The position numbers were made by a program, and so were the translations under genes. Shown in pieces: positions 11,001-19,900 of a DNA stretch of 64,000 nucleotides. Where the stretch lies: NCBI GenBank assembly GCA_016191555.1, contig JACPVX010000051.1:186001-250000 (forward strand). The letters run 5' to 3'. Within the stretch, counting starts at the first letter, position 1. Each line of letters begins with the position of its first letter. The stretch is from Bacteroidota bacterium. Its GTDB lineage: Bacteria; Bacteroidota; Bacteroidia; Cytophagales; Cyclobacteriaceae. The notes beneath the pieces are model-generated. The model saw only the letters and a list, made by a program, of their open reading frames with translations, was not told the DNA's origin and searched no databases.

Positions 11001-12071
11001 GCAGATGCGGTTCGGGCTCAGGGAAATAATCTTTTTTTTCAAGATGACTATAAGGGTGCATTGGCCATCTATCAAATGGTGATGCCGCTTGCCGAGCAAC
11101 TAGTCAAGATCAATCCTAAGCTTTACATAGAAACTTTGTATGATCAAGGCGCATGCTACAGTCGATTAAATCAAATGGATACCGCTGAGGTACTTACACG
11201 ACAGTCTTTGGAGGCAGCCGAGAAATATTTGGGAGAAACTCATATCGTAACAATTGAAAAGACAGAAGGTCTCGCAGGAACTTTAAAAAACGATCAACAA
11301 TTTACAGAAGCAGAAAAGTATTTCCGACTGGCGACTGAGCGTATTAAGAAATCAATGGGCGCTACCAATCTCAAATATGCCTATTCAATGGGCAATATAG
11401 CGGGCGTTTACAAAAGTCGAGGTGACTATAAAAAGGCACTGGAGTATTATCACATCTATGAAAATTTGTTACTAAAGCACGTGTCTCCGATTTCTAATAG
11501 CTACGTAACGCTCTTAGAGAATCTGGCTTTTATTCATGCAAACATGGGTAATTTTAGTCTGGCAGAGAAAACGTATTTGAGATCATTAGCCCTCACGCTG
11601 CAAATGTACGGTCGTAAAGAACTAGCATATGCATGGCGGTTAAAAACAATAGGGCAGTTTTACTATGATGAAGCTCGGTACGACCTCTCAGAAAAAATGT
11701 TAGAAGAAGCGAAGCAACTGGCATCCAATTATTTGGGCAATGAGAATTCGGACTACGCTAATTTTATTAGTTCATTGGCCAAAACTAAAATTCAATTAGA
11801 GAAATACAAGGAAGCGGAAGAGATGATACTCAAAGCAGTGTCTATTCATCAGCGCAATATTGAAAATCGCTTCGCAAGTTATTTAAGTGCCGTAGAGCAA
11901 CTTCAATCTTTTTATAATTTATTTGTCAATAAAACACTATTATTATTAGCCTTATGTTATATATCATTCAAAGCGTCGTTTCAAGAGATATATAGTTTTT
12001 TGTATATTTTTATTTTTGGGTCGAATAAAGGTCACCATTGGACGATGCTGAAAAGCATTTTCAGTACGTAG
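8076..12071 (+). CDS. Exported MORN-repeat/TPR protein, probably lacking its original C-terminal domain
   Basis: 1331 aa reading frame. A signal peptide (MKIIFLGFLLSIVGALSAIA) is followed by some 20 MORN_2/YwqK-like repeats (about residues 40-555; core pattern YYENGQ..xxGxY and GxWxxYY) and then tandem TPRs (about 560-1275). The last 50 codons (from about 11916) leave the TPR pattern for a hydrophobic AT-rich tail of the type LLLLALCYISFK, which looks accidental. A TPR-CHAT frame begins at 12038 in a different frame, overlapping by 34 bp. Full-length Bacteroidetes proteins join TPRs directly to a CHAT domain, so this is probably the 5' part of a split gene or a paralogue that lost its CHAT domain. 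MORN_2 repeats may bind surfaces or partners; function is unknown. Confidence 0.8.
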   Translation: MKIIFLGFLLSIVGALSAIAQQFPISPNAYDANGKRTGHWTVLYDSTWHETKNQDSAFHFRLVRFDADKPVGKVRDFFRNGVKQWDGYLLSVNPDVQDGEVNYYYENGRVKNNYMAVKGKQNGFYKEYYSNGNLFAEGLMKNDSATGKWITYSKEGVKLTEVEWKLNEVNGIVHTFYPNGKVQKKGYKIKNQAEGWWEEYYESGQLKSHEYFKDGKYDGPAETYYENGQIETKGNYKNDLKEGEWVYYFENGQVSKTGSYDSAGNSTGIWKYFYSTGTRNFIAERKDGKLNGAYEDFYESGKLKSKGVCVDDTWQGQYELYYENGKLKKVGTYQLDSMHGDWVQYYDDGTIENTGHYTENKKNGEFKYYRTDGTLELIENLKMGVLNGPAVNYYSDGAIKERRIFLDGVIEGKHESFYANGAKFCVGSRIHGNRVGDWYWYFANGKLDTREAYADGKMEGFFEHYYVTGQKMSEGSSKNNVEEGWKKNFFADGRVKSQGAMHLNERHGHWVIYDSVTNKKQAEGDYVLGKKNGKWNYYLAKTKYESYSYYLNGFEELQNNIEDSVKFLADRGYVERATQALSWLNKVRKRDYGNDEQKKNESLYWHAYVKASDGKHEEAIKLYRQYLANIKKWRGDTIIAYANGVNNIAVELGNMKRYDEALQEQHSIDRFESIWNEKGALTHYNNICWLLTKTGRFKEEEAYIKSKLEKMRRSGKHNPEIYMELQLNLADLYFNSLNNFEAGKDICMQVMRQADSLNLHDSWVNGMARYRMSESHRGIGERSLALHWSKSADPILLKVVQSAPGTYLDNLQIMGELYNSIGYPDSAAVPFTKMLTMVDEWNIQNKFYKIVALDGLGETYFQTYNNTKAKEIWMEVKTLLEESNSTTGGFYMDVLQELSIVLPYLDKKDIPLAEQYLLQSVDLASKYSAGWKYRNLLGSLAAFYTDYEYFEKAAAVIQKRIALLKEANETNTENYADAVRAQGNNLFFQDDYKGALAIYQMVMPLAEQLVKINPKLYIETLYDQGACYSRLNQMDTAEVLTRQSLEAAEKYLGETHIVTIEKTEGLAGTLKNDQQFTEAEKYFRLATERIKKSMGATNLKYAYSMGNIAGVYKSRGDYKKALEYYHIYENLLLKHVSPISNSYVTLLENLAFIHANMGNFSLAEKTYLRSLALTLQMYGRKELAYAWRLKTIGQFYYDEARYDLSEKMLEEAKQLASNYLGNENSDYANFISSLAKTKIQLEKYKEAEEMILKAVSIHQRNIENRFASYLSAVEQLQSFYNLFVNKTLLLLALCYISFKASFQEIYSFLYIFIFGSNKGHHWTMLKSIFST
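11918..12029. other. AT-rich segment interrupting the MORN-TPR-CHAT coding sequence
   Basis: Between the last recognisable TPR residue of the upstream frame (about 11915) and the first of the downstream frame (12038) lies a strongly AT-rich stretch of roughly 110 bp without TPR coding character. Its ends form an imperfect inverted repeat: TTTATTTGTCAATAAAA at 11918-11934 against the reverse complement of 12013-12029 (TTTATTCGACCCAAAAA), about 11 of 17 bases alike. No convincing target-site duplication is seen. A TAnnTTTG match (TATTTTTG, 12011-12018) falls inside and could act as a promoter for the downstream part, but no TTTG lies at the right distance. It could be a small non-autonomous insertion, or the junction of a deletion between tandem paralogues. 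Confidence 0.45.
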
Positions 12072-13915
12072 TGGATCAAATGAAAATCATTGGTAGTACT
12101 CAGTCCGTTGACTACGGAATAGCGTTGAATAATATTGCCACGGTACACCTCGAGCGAAAGAATTTTGCGCTGGCTGAAAAGTATTTGAAAGAGTCTTTAC
12201 AGATTAATCAAAAACTGAATGATGCAACGGGAATTGATTTTAATTATTTAAATCTGGGAAAAGTTTATGCGCAATGGGGTAAACCGGAATTGGCTGAGAC
12301 TAATTTTAAAACGGCAATGAATAGCCGGAATAAATACTTATTGGCGAATTTTTATTTCCTCAGTGACAATGAAAAAGCCCAGTATTGGAACAGCAATAAA
12401 AATTTTATTGAATATTTCCAATCGTTTGCTGCAAACCGATTGAAACAAAACCCTGTGATCGTTCAAGATTTGTATAATCTGCAACTGGCCACGAAAGGAA
12501 TTTTGCTAAGCACATCCAACAAAATCAAAAAACGTATTTTGAGTAGTGGGGATTCAGTGATGATTAATCACTATTATCAATGGTTGCGCCAACGCGATCA
12601 GTTGGCTCAGTTTTATGCACTGACAAAAGATGAAATAAAATTAAAGAAGTCGAGCATTGATTCATTGGTACAATTGGCAAAAGCCACCGAAAAAGAATTG
12701 AACATCAGTGCCGAAGATTTAGAGAAAGACAAGGGCCGCGAAACAACCTGGCGCGAAGTGCAACGGGCGCTGTCTCCCAACGAAGCAGCTATTGAAATTA
12801 TTCGGGTTAGACACCACACATCGCATCCTACGGATAGCATTTTATACGTAGCAATGGTGCTCACCGCAGAGTTTAAAAATGGTCCCCAAGCAGTAGTATT
12901 GCCTAATGGTAAATTGTTGGAAGGTCGTGCCTTGCGTTATTATAAAAACGCCATCAGCACTCAATTAATAGATTCGTTATCCTATAAAAGTTATTGGAAG
13001 CTGATTCAGCCATTGGTTAAAAACAAGACCAAGCTTTACTTATCGTTGGATGGTGTTTATAATTCCATTAACCTGAATACGTTGCGAGATGGAGCCGGAC
13101 GCTATTTGGTAGATTCCAAGAATGTTACCATTGTATCCAATACAAAAGATGTCGTTTACCTGAAGAAGAGCAGCAGCATGTTTACAAAAGCGAATGCGAG
13201 CCTCATCGGTTTTCCGAAATACTTTATCGGCAAAGATCGCTTCAAGGCCAAAAGCAAGCAGCGTGATTTCGATTATAACCAACTATCGGACAGCGATAAT
13301 ACCGGCATTGCCGAATTGCCTGGCACCAAAACGGAGATTGAAAAAGTAGATGATATTCTCTCTACACACCGCTGGCAAGTAAAAACCTACACGCATGAAG
13401 AAGCTACGGAAGAAGTGCTGAAGCAAGTTACTCAGCCAGGCTTATTACACATAGCAACACACGGGTTCTTTACAGATGATAAAGATAAAAACAGTACAAC
13501 TGATCCGATGCTGAGGGCAGGTTTACTGTTTACAGGGGCTGCCAATTTTCTGCAAGACAAAGTCAACTGGGGAAATGATAACGGAATACTTACAGCCTAC
13601 GAGGCATCTAATCTTAATTTGGACAATACGGAATTAGTGATATTGAGTGCCTGCGAAACTGGAAAAGGCGAAGTACAAGATGGCGAAGGCGTTTATGGCT
13701 TGCAGCGTGCATTTCAAACAGCCGGTGCTAAATCGATTCTCATGAGTTTGTGGAAAGTAGACGACACAGCTACGCAAGAACTGATGACGTTGTTTTATGA
13801 AAATTGGACTTCCGGCAAGTCGAAATCAGAAGCGTTCAAGCAAGCACAGCTAACGCTGAAACAAAAGTATGACAGCCCTTATTACTGGGGTGCCTTTGTT
13901 ATGATGGGTGAATAA
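12038..13915 (+). CDS. TPR-CHAT domain protein (probable 3' part of a split gene)
   Basis: Open frame of 625 codons beginning with TTG just after an in-frame TAA at 12026; no signal peptide and no good initiation site are visible, so the start is arbitrary and the first residues (LDDAEKHFQ) read as the middle of a TPR. TPRs fill about residues 1-110, a helical linker with FLSDNEKAQYW follows, and a CHAT (caspase HetF-associated with TPRs) peptidase domain occupies about 330-625. The catalytic histidine is in LLHIATHGFF (about residue 475) and the cysteine in ILSACETGKG (about 541), both intact, so the fold is preserved despite the missing N terminus. It could still be made by internal initiation, or be a decaying fragment. 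A small exported-protein gene follows 16 bp later. Confidence 0.75.
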   Translation: MDDAEKHFQYVVDQMKIIGSTQSVDYGIALNNIATVHLERKNFALAEKYLKESLQINQKLNDATGIDFNYLNLGKVYAQWGKPELAETNFKTAMNSRNKYLLANFYFLSDNEKAQYWNSNKNFIEYFQSFAANRLKQNPVIVQDLYNLQLATKGILLSTSNKIKKRILSSGDSVMINHYYQWLRQRDQLAQFYALTKDEIKLKKSSIDSLVQLAKATEKELNISAEDLEKDKGRETTWREVQRALSPNEAAIEIIRVRHHTSHPTDSILYVAMVLTAEFKNGPQAVVLPNGKLLEGRALRYYKNAISTQLIDSLSYKSYWKLIQPLVKNKTKLYLSLDGVYNSINLNTLRDGAGRYLVDSKNVTIVSNTKDVVYLKKSSSMFTKANASLIGFPKYFIGKDRFKAKSKQRDFDYNQLSDSDNTGIAELPGTKTEIEKVDDILSTHRWQVKTYTHEEATEEVLKQVTQPGLLHIATHGFFTDDKDKNSTTDPMLRAGLLFTGAANFLQDKVNWGNDNGILTAYEASNLNLDNTELVILSACETGKGEVQDGEGVYGLQRAFQTAGAKSILMSLWKVDDTATQELMTLFYENWTSGKSKSEAFKQAQLTLKQKYDSPYYWGAFVMMGE

Positions 13916-13931
13916 CTAAACTGAGTACACG

Positions 13932-14540
13932 ATGAACAGAAAATCTTTAATGCTTGGAATTACTTGCTACTTGCTAATGTCGTTTACACTTACAGGCGAT
14001 AATTGGAACGTACTGCTTCCCGGTAATGAACTAGTATACTCCATCACGTATGATCAGGAAGATTATAAATATTCCGTAAAGGTAGAGAAGCAAAAGAAAA
14101 TATATTCGTTTGATTACTCCATCAAAGGTGGATCTAAAATTCTCTCGGGAATTTATCAGTGCGAGGCGAACCCGAATTATGACTACAACCAAAGTACATT
14201 AGCTATTCCCGGAAGTTCCATCGAAGGAAGTTTTGATCCGTATATTTTACTCGGAAAAGAGTTGGCCACGAAGCTGGGTAAGATGAAATGGAATACGGAA
14301 ACTACCATCGTGATTGAAGGTAAAACATATACCCTCACCATTAATGGAGTCGATTCATTTTCGTATGCAACTCAAAACGATCGCGAATATGTGGATGCAT
14401 TGTATTGCTCCTTATCTGATGGTGGAAAAGATGGATCGCTCGTCATCGGCACGGAAAAGAACAAACAAGTGATCTTTCAACTTTTTATGCCTAACCAATT
14501 TTCGATGCAGTTGGATTCAATTCGCCCCGCGACTTATTAA
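13932..14540 (+). CDS. Exported protein of unknown function
   Basis: 202 aa, not recognised as a named family. An N-terminal hydrophobic segment (LMLGITCYLLMSFTLTG) looks like a signal peptide. The rest is beta-strand rich, with repeated Y/T/S-rich strands (LVYSITYDQEDYKYSVKVEK, TIVIEGKTYTLTINGVD), suggesting a secreted beta-sandwich. It begins 16 bp after the TPR-CHAT frame and is probably in the same transcript, making it a candidate partner of the CHAT protein. Its stop codon directly abuts the stop of the convergent DUF1599 gene (0-bp gap), and no terminator is visible between them. Confidence 0.7.
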   Translation: MNRKSLMLGITCYLLMSFTLTGDNWNVLLPGNELVYSITYDQEDYKYSVKVEKQKKIYSFDYSIKGGSKILSGIYQCEANPNYDYNQSTLAIPGSSIEGSFDPYILLGKELATKLGKMKWNTETTIVIEGKTYTLTINGVDSFSYATQNDREYVDALYCSLSDGGKDGSLVIGTEKNKQVIFQLFMPNQFSMQLDSIRPATY

Positions 14541-15077
14541 TTACTTTAGTTTAATGAGACAGAAGACCGCGTAATTAATCATGTCTTGATAATTCGCTTT
14601 CACGCCCTCGCTGGCCAGTGTTTTCCCTTGGTTGTCTTCAATTTGCTTTACGCGAAGAAGCTTCATTAAAATAATATCCGTAATGGAGCTCACACGCATT
14701 TCGCGCCAAGCCTCACCGTAGTCGTGGTTTTTGTTTTGTAGCAATTCAAATGTTTCATTGGCAGCCAGATCGTATAGTGGCTCTAATTCTTGAAACGTCA
14801 TATCCATTTTTTCCGACTCTTTCAGCGAAAGCTGAATCATGGCAATGATGCAGTAGTTGATGATGCCGATAAACTCATCTTTAATCGGATCATCTACCTT
14901 TTGAACACCTTTTTCTTGCACACTGCGAATGCGTTGTGCTTTGATGTATAGTTGGTCGGTAATAGAGGGCAATCGCAAAATGCGCCACGCTGTGCCGTAG
15001 TCGTGGGTTTTCTTGGCAAACAAAGTTTTGCAGGTGGCAATTACCTCTTTATATTCGTGCAGGGTTCCTTCATTCAT
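14541..15077 (-). CDS. DUF1599 (nucleotide-modification-associated domain) protein
   Basis: 178 aa, matching the DUF1599 family by two copies of a repeated motif: HDYGTAWRILRLPSITDQL near residue 24 and HDYGEAWREMRVSSITDII near residue 118, each followed by a helix ending with NY(C/A)..(A/C).I.L. The internal duplication is plain in the sequence. Members occur next to folP in many Bacteroidetes genomes, as here, where it is transcribed divergently from folP with only a few bases between the start codons. The molecular function is not established; the family name refers to comparative-genomic association with nucleotide modification. Confidence 0.85.
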   Translation of the reverse strand: MNEGTLHEYKEVIATCKTLFAKKTHDYGTAWRILRLPSITDQLYIKAQRIRSVQEKGVQKVDDPIKDEFIGIINYCIIAMIQLSLKESEKMDMTFQELEPLYDLAANETFELLQNKNHDYGEAWREMRVSSITDIILMKLLRVKQIEDNQGKTLASEGVKANYQDMINYAVFCLIKLK

Positions 15078-15082
15078 AAGCA

Positions 15083-15931
15083 GTGCAAAGTAAATTATTT
15101 TCTGTCAACAAAACACTCACCATAAAATCTGCGCTGATAGATATTTCTTCGCCCAAGGTGATGGGTATCGTCAACGTTACGCCTGATAGTTTTTTTGTCG
15201 GAAGCCGATACCAAAAGGAGGCTAATCAACTGCATCAAGTAGAAAGGATGTTGAGCGAAGGAGCCGATTTCATCGATGTGGGTGGCTACTCATCACGCCC
15301 AGGTGCGGTTGATGTACCGGAAGAGGAAGAATTAAATCGTGTTATTCCGGCTATTCAAGCCATAGTGAAAGAATTTCCTTCGGCAACTATTTCAGTGGAT
15401 ACTTTTCGAGCAACCGTTGCTGAGCAGGCTTTGCAGGCTGGTGCCGCGATGGTAAATGATATTTCAGCGGGTGAGTTAGATGCTGCGATGATCGCCACTG
15501 TAGCTCGGTGGAGAGTACCCTACATTGCCATGCATATGCGAGGAACTCCGCAGACCATGGCAACGCTGACGAACTACGAAAACCTGTTGAAGGACATGGT
15601 TTTTTATTTTCAACAACGGATAAAGCTTTTCGCGGACGCGGGAGTACATGACGTAATCATCGATCCCGGTTTTGGCTTTGCGAAAACAGTGGATCAGAAT
15701 TTTGAATTGCTGAACAATCTGGACTATCTCCGTATCTTAGAGAAGCCGGTATTAGCAGGGCTTTCGCGCAAGTCCATGATTTGGCGAACGCTGCAAACCA
15801 CGTCAGAGAATGCATTGAACGGAACCACCGCTTTACATGCCGTAGCTTTGCTAAAAGGAGCCTCCATTTTACGCGTGCACGATGTAAAAGAAGCGGTCGA
15901 AACGGTGAAGCTGCTAAACAGACTGCTGTAG
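15083..15931 (+). CDS. folP: Dihydropteroate synthase
   Basis: 282 aa TIM-barrel enzyme condensing p-aminobenzoate with dihydropterin pyrophosphate in folate synthesis. The GTG at 15083 is the start used; the divergent DUF1599 start codon lies 6 bp upstream. Signatures seen: VMGIVNVTPDSFF at about residue 26, the FIDVGGYSSRPGA loop, SVDTFRA, VNDISAG, DPGFGFAKT (about 194) and LAGLSRKSMI (about 225), the phosphate-binding region. All family landmarks are intact. The cdaA gene follows with its own -7 box; the folP-cdaA order is common in Bacteroidetes, so both linkage and a separate promoter are plausible. Confidence 0.96.
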   Translation: MQSKLFSVNKTLTIKSALIDISSPKVMGIVNVTPDSFFVGSRYQKEANQLHQVERMLSEGADFIDVGGYSSRPGAVDVPEEEELNRVIPAIQAIVKEFPSATISVDTFRATVAEQALQAGAAMVNDISAGELDAAMIATVARWRVPYIAMHMRGTPQTMATLTNYENLLKDMVFYFQQRIKLFADAGVHDVIIDPGFGFAKTVDQNFELLNNLDYLRILEKPVLAGLSRKSMIWRTLQTTSENALNGTTALHAVALLKGASILRVHDVKEAVETVKLLNRLL

Positions 15932-15975
15932 CGGCAAGTAGTCCGGATAAATTCCGATTTCTGCTTTCTAAATTC

Positions 15976-15983
15976 TATCTTTG
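15976..15983 (+). promoter_or_regulatory. -7 promoter box immediately before cdaA
   Basis: TATCTTTG matches TAnnTTTG exactly and ends 5 bp before the ATG at 15989. If used, transcription would start at or within a few bases of the start codon, giving a nearly leaderless mRNA. No TTTG stands at the right distance upstream, so the call rests on the -7 element alone. Confidence 0.5.
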
Positions 15984-15988
15984 TGCAA

Positions 15989-16852
15989 ATGATTTTCCTC
16001 TTTAAAATTGGCTTTTTAGAAATCAGTTGGGTCGACTTAGTAGACGTTACACTGGTAGCCGTTTTGTTGTATCAAATCTACAAGCTAATTCGGGGAAGTA
16101 TTGCGGTAAATATTTTCTTGGGCATACTCGCTCTCTATTTGGTTTACCTGATCGTGCGGGCAGCGCAGATGGAATTGCTGGCCACCATTCTAGGCCAGTT
16201 TATGGGTGTAGGTGTTTTGGCCATGATCATTTTATTTCAACCGGAGATTCGGAAGTTTCTCTTACTCATCGGACGTGGAGCGGAGATCAATCGCGGAGAT
16301 TTTCTGAAATCACTTGCCAATTGGCGCACCAGTTACCACGATGATTTTGATGTACATCAATTGATCGAGGCTATTAAAACACTCAAAGCTACACGCACCG
16401 GGGCGCTGATTGTTTTTTCGAGAGATATCGAATTGAAGTTTTATGCTGAAACAGGCGATCCGTTGGATGCAGAAGTAAATAAGCGATTGCTCATATCAAT
16501 TTTTAACAAGAATAGTCCCCTGCACGATGGCGCGGTAATCATCCACAAAGGAAGAATAAAAGCTGCGCGTTGTGTGTTGCCGGTTAGCGACAACGATCAC
16601 CTACCTCCACATTTTGGACTGCGTCACCGGTCTGCCATTGGAATGAGCGAAACTACGGATACGTTGGTAGTTGCTATTTCAGAAGAAAGTGGACGTTTGA
16701 TTTTAGCTCGCAACGGCAAATTTATCAGAGGCTTAAAACTAAAAACGGTAGAGCAAAAAATTTTGGAATACTTGCATAATAGCGAACCCGCCAATTGGGA
16801 GGAAGTGCATATGGAACCTGAGCATGCTGAGGCGCAGGATACAAAGGCATAA
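15989..16852 (+). CDS. cdaA: Membrane-bound diadenylate cyclase (c-di-AMP synthase)
   Basis: 287 aa if begun at the ATG at 15989; an in-frame GTG at 15983 lies inside the -7 box and is less likely. Three N-terminal membrane segments (about residues 5-90) are followed by the DisA_N catalytic domain (about 110-260). The hallmark DGA motif is seen in SPLHDGAVI (about residue 180) and the RHR motif in GLRHRSAIG (about 212), both needed for condensation of two ATP to c-di-AMP. CdaA-type enzymes control potassium and cell-wall homeostasis in many bacteria. It follows folP by 57 bp. No c-di-AMP phosphodiesterase or receptor gene is visible in the window. Confidence 0.94.
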   Translation: MIFLFKIGFLEISWVDLVDVTLVAVLLYQIYKLIRGSIAVNIFLGILALYLVYLIVRAAQMELLATILGQFMGVGVLAMIILFQPEIRKFLLLIGRGAEINRGDFLKSLANWRTSYHDDFDVHQLIEAIKTLKATRTGALIVFSRDIELKFYAETGDPLDAEVNKRLLISIFNKNSPLHDGAVIIHKGRIKAARCVLPVSDNDHLPPHFGLRHRSAIGMSETTDTLVVAISEESGRLILARNGKFIRGLKLKTVEQKILEYLHNSEPANWEEVHMEPEHAEAQDTKA

Positions 16853-16913
16853 AGAGATAATGCCTACTTTTTTTATCAGCGAACTGTCCCTTCGATCAAT
16901 TTGTAAAGACACC

Positions 16914-19900
16914 ATGAAGTATTTATTGATTTTGCTAACAAGCTGTTTTCCTATTACGCTTTCAGCTCAGTCCATCGAAACAGTCATTCAGAAAGGACAT
17001 GAGCTGGCAGTAATTGCGGTCGCCATCAGCCCCGATAGCAATTACGTAGCCACCGGAAGCCGCGATAAAACCATTAAACTTTGGGAGTTGAGTTCCGGTC
17101 GCGAAGTGCGTAGCTTCTTAGGGCATGAAACTTCGGTGAACGCCATTGATTTTAGCCGCGATGGAAAATATTTAATTTCCAGCAGTACGGATAAAACCGC
17201 TCGCTTGTGGGAAGTTGCCACCGGCAAATTGTTATTCACCTCCGAAGAACAAAAAGATTTTCTCACAGACGTAGCCATCAGCCCGAATGGAAAATATTTT
17301 GTGGCGGCAGGTTATCCCGATTCTGCAATTGTAGTGGATATCGCGGCAAAGAAAATTGTGAAGAAGATAGGAGTGAATGCCGATCAGGGTTTAGGAAGTG
17401 GTGTGAATATTTCGTTTAGTCCGGATGGAAATTGGATTGCATTTGGTGAAGACAATCGCACCGCCACGGTGTATCAAACCAATACATGGAAGCAAGTCTA
17501 TAAATTTCAAAAAGAAGAAGGCTGGTGTGGCGGTTGTGGCACCCAAGTAGTTTTTGGCCGCGATAGTAAATCATTTTTTATGGCATCGCACAATGGGGAA
17601 GTCAAAAGCTATGACCTTGCCGATGGAAAGCTGAAGCACATGTATATGGAGAATGTCGATGAGCTTCGGTCTATCGATGTAAGCCACGACAACCAAACAT
17701 TATTAGTTTCCACTAAGACGGATGCGAGTGTTTGGGATATTCATTCCGGCAAGGAACTGGCTAAGATCAATCCGGCAAGCAATGAAGATTTGAACGAAGC
17801 CTGTTTTACGATCGATGGGAAGAGTATCATCTTCACTTCCAACGAAAATACAGCTGCTATTTGGAATATAAAACAAAATAAGGCAACCAGACTATTAACA
17901 GGATTTCTAAATCAGCGCGATAAAGGAGGAATTACCTACAACTACAACGATATGTGGGAGCGCGACATCTACGATTACATACGCTTCAAAAATAATCTGT
18001 TGATCACAACTGATGGCACTGAACTGATCAAAGGAAAATTTGGAAAGAAGTTAAAGCGATGGAATATGGCTACCGGCAAAACTTCCATGGAATATGTGGG
18101 TCATCAGAAAGGAGTGGTTTGTTATGCTTTATCTTCTGATGGCAAACGTCTTCTCAGTGGAGGTGGTGATGGAAAATTAGTAGTGTGGGATGTTGTCAAA
18201 GGAGACACGCTACAATCCATTCAATCGTATGACCATCCGGTGCTGGATGTGCATTTCAATGCAGATGAAACTCAAATCATTTCATCGAGCTGGGATGGCA
18301 CGATGAAAATTCACGACATCAAATCCGGCAAACGAATTCATTACTTTGATTTTGATAGACAACTCGGCTCGGCATACAATGTGCTCTGGTCTCCCAATGA
18401 TTTGTATGTCTTTTCATCACATGGAAAGTTTTTGAAAATGTGGGAGGTAGATACTCACGCGGAGGTACGAAATTTTGTGGGGCACTCGGAGTTGATTTCT
18501 TCTTTGTCGCTGAGTGCTGATGGAAAAACATTAATGAGTACTAGTCGGGATGGAAGTGCTCGCTTGTGGGACATTGGTACTGGCTTGATGACTCGGAAGA
18601 TGGTGAACGATGGAGCAACGCATGCAGGTATATTTAGTGCCGATAGCAAGTCTATCTACACCGCGGGCTCCGATCGACTCATTCGCCAATGGGACATTGC
18701 AACTTCAAAAGTAATTCGTGTCTTTGAAGGACACAAAAGTGATATTTCCACTTTACGTCTCCATCCAAATGGAAAAATGTTGATCAGCTACAGCGTGGAT
18801 GGATCAACCAAGTTTTGGGACTTGCAATCAGGAAAAGAATTTTTTGAACACATTCATTTTGGTGAACGCGACTGGATGGTAAAGAATCCGGAAGGATATT
18901 TTAATGGAACAGACAACGCTCGTCAATACATTCATTTTGTGGACGGCATGAAGACCTATTCGGTCGATCAGTTTTTTGACGAGTTTTATCGCCCTGATTT
19001 ATTGCCGAAGATTTTTACCGAGCGCGGTGGAGTAGAAGACAATAAAGGAGTTCAAGGAAAATTAAATCAGTCGCCACCACCGTTTGTGAAAGTTGCGGCA
19101 TTGCTAAGTAGCGATCCAACCAAAGCAGAAGTATTTATCAAAATGACCGATCGTGGTGCTGGTGTCAAAGAATTGAAACTTTTTCACAATGGAAAGCGCG
19201 TGGCTGTGTCTTCCGAGGTCATCTTTCCAAAAGGAAAAGATCAATCCACTACAGTGAAGGCGTCAGTCAGTTTGGTGGGCGGAACCAACACTTTTACAGC
19301 CACCGCTACCAACCAGGATCGGGTAGAATCGGATCCGGCTGCTGTCGAACTTTTTTCAGAGACATCATCTAAGAACAGCACATGTTATATTTTGGCAGTT
19401 GGTATTAACCAATACAAAAATTCAAAACTCACACTCAGCTATGCCAAACCCGATGCTGAATCATTTGGAAAAGTAATGGATGAGAAGGGCAAACTTTTTA
19501 AGAACGTGGTCATGAAAACGCTGTATGACGCAGATGCTTCGAAGTCGTCTATACTGGCCGCTTTAGATGAACTGAGTACGAAGATTAATCAAGAAGATGT
19601 GTTTATATTTTATTACGCTGGGCACGGCAGTATGGTGGACAACCAATTCTTTTTTATTCCAACTGAAAGTTCACGGCTGTACGATTTAAGTTCGTTGAGG
19701 AAAGAGGCAATTGAGGCAAGCGTATTACAGGAGAAATTCAGAGCCATTAAGGCGCTGAAACAGTTAATTGTGATGGATGCGTGCCAGAGTGGCGGATCGG
19801 TAGAGTTATTAGCCAACCGTGGAGCAGCGGAAGAGAAGGCCATTGCACAGCTTTCGCGGAGCGCGGGAATTCACGTGATGGCTTCTGCGGGCAGCGAACA

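Noticed and set aside
16824..16913. Upstream extension of the WD40-caspase protein (start at 16824)
   Set aside because: It overlaps cdaA and places 30 unrelated residues before a clear signal peptide.
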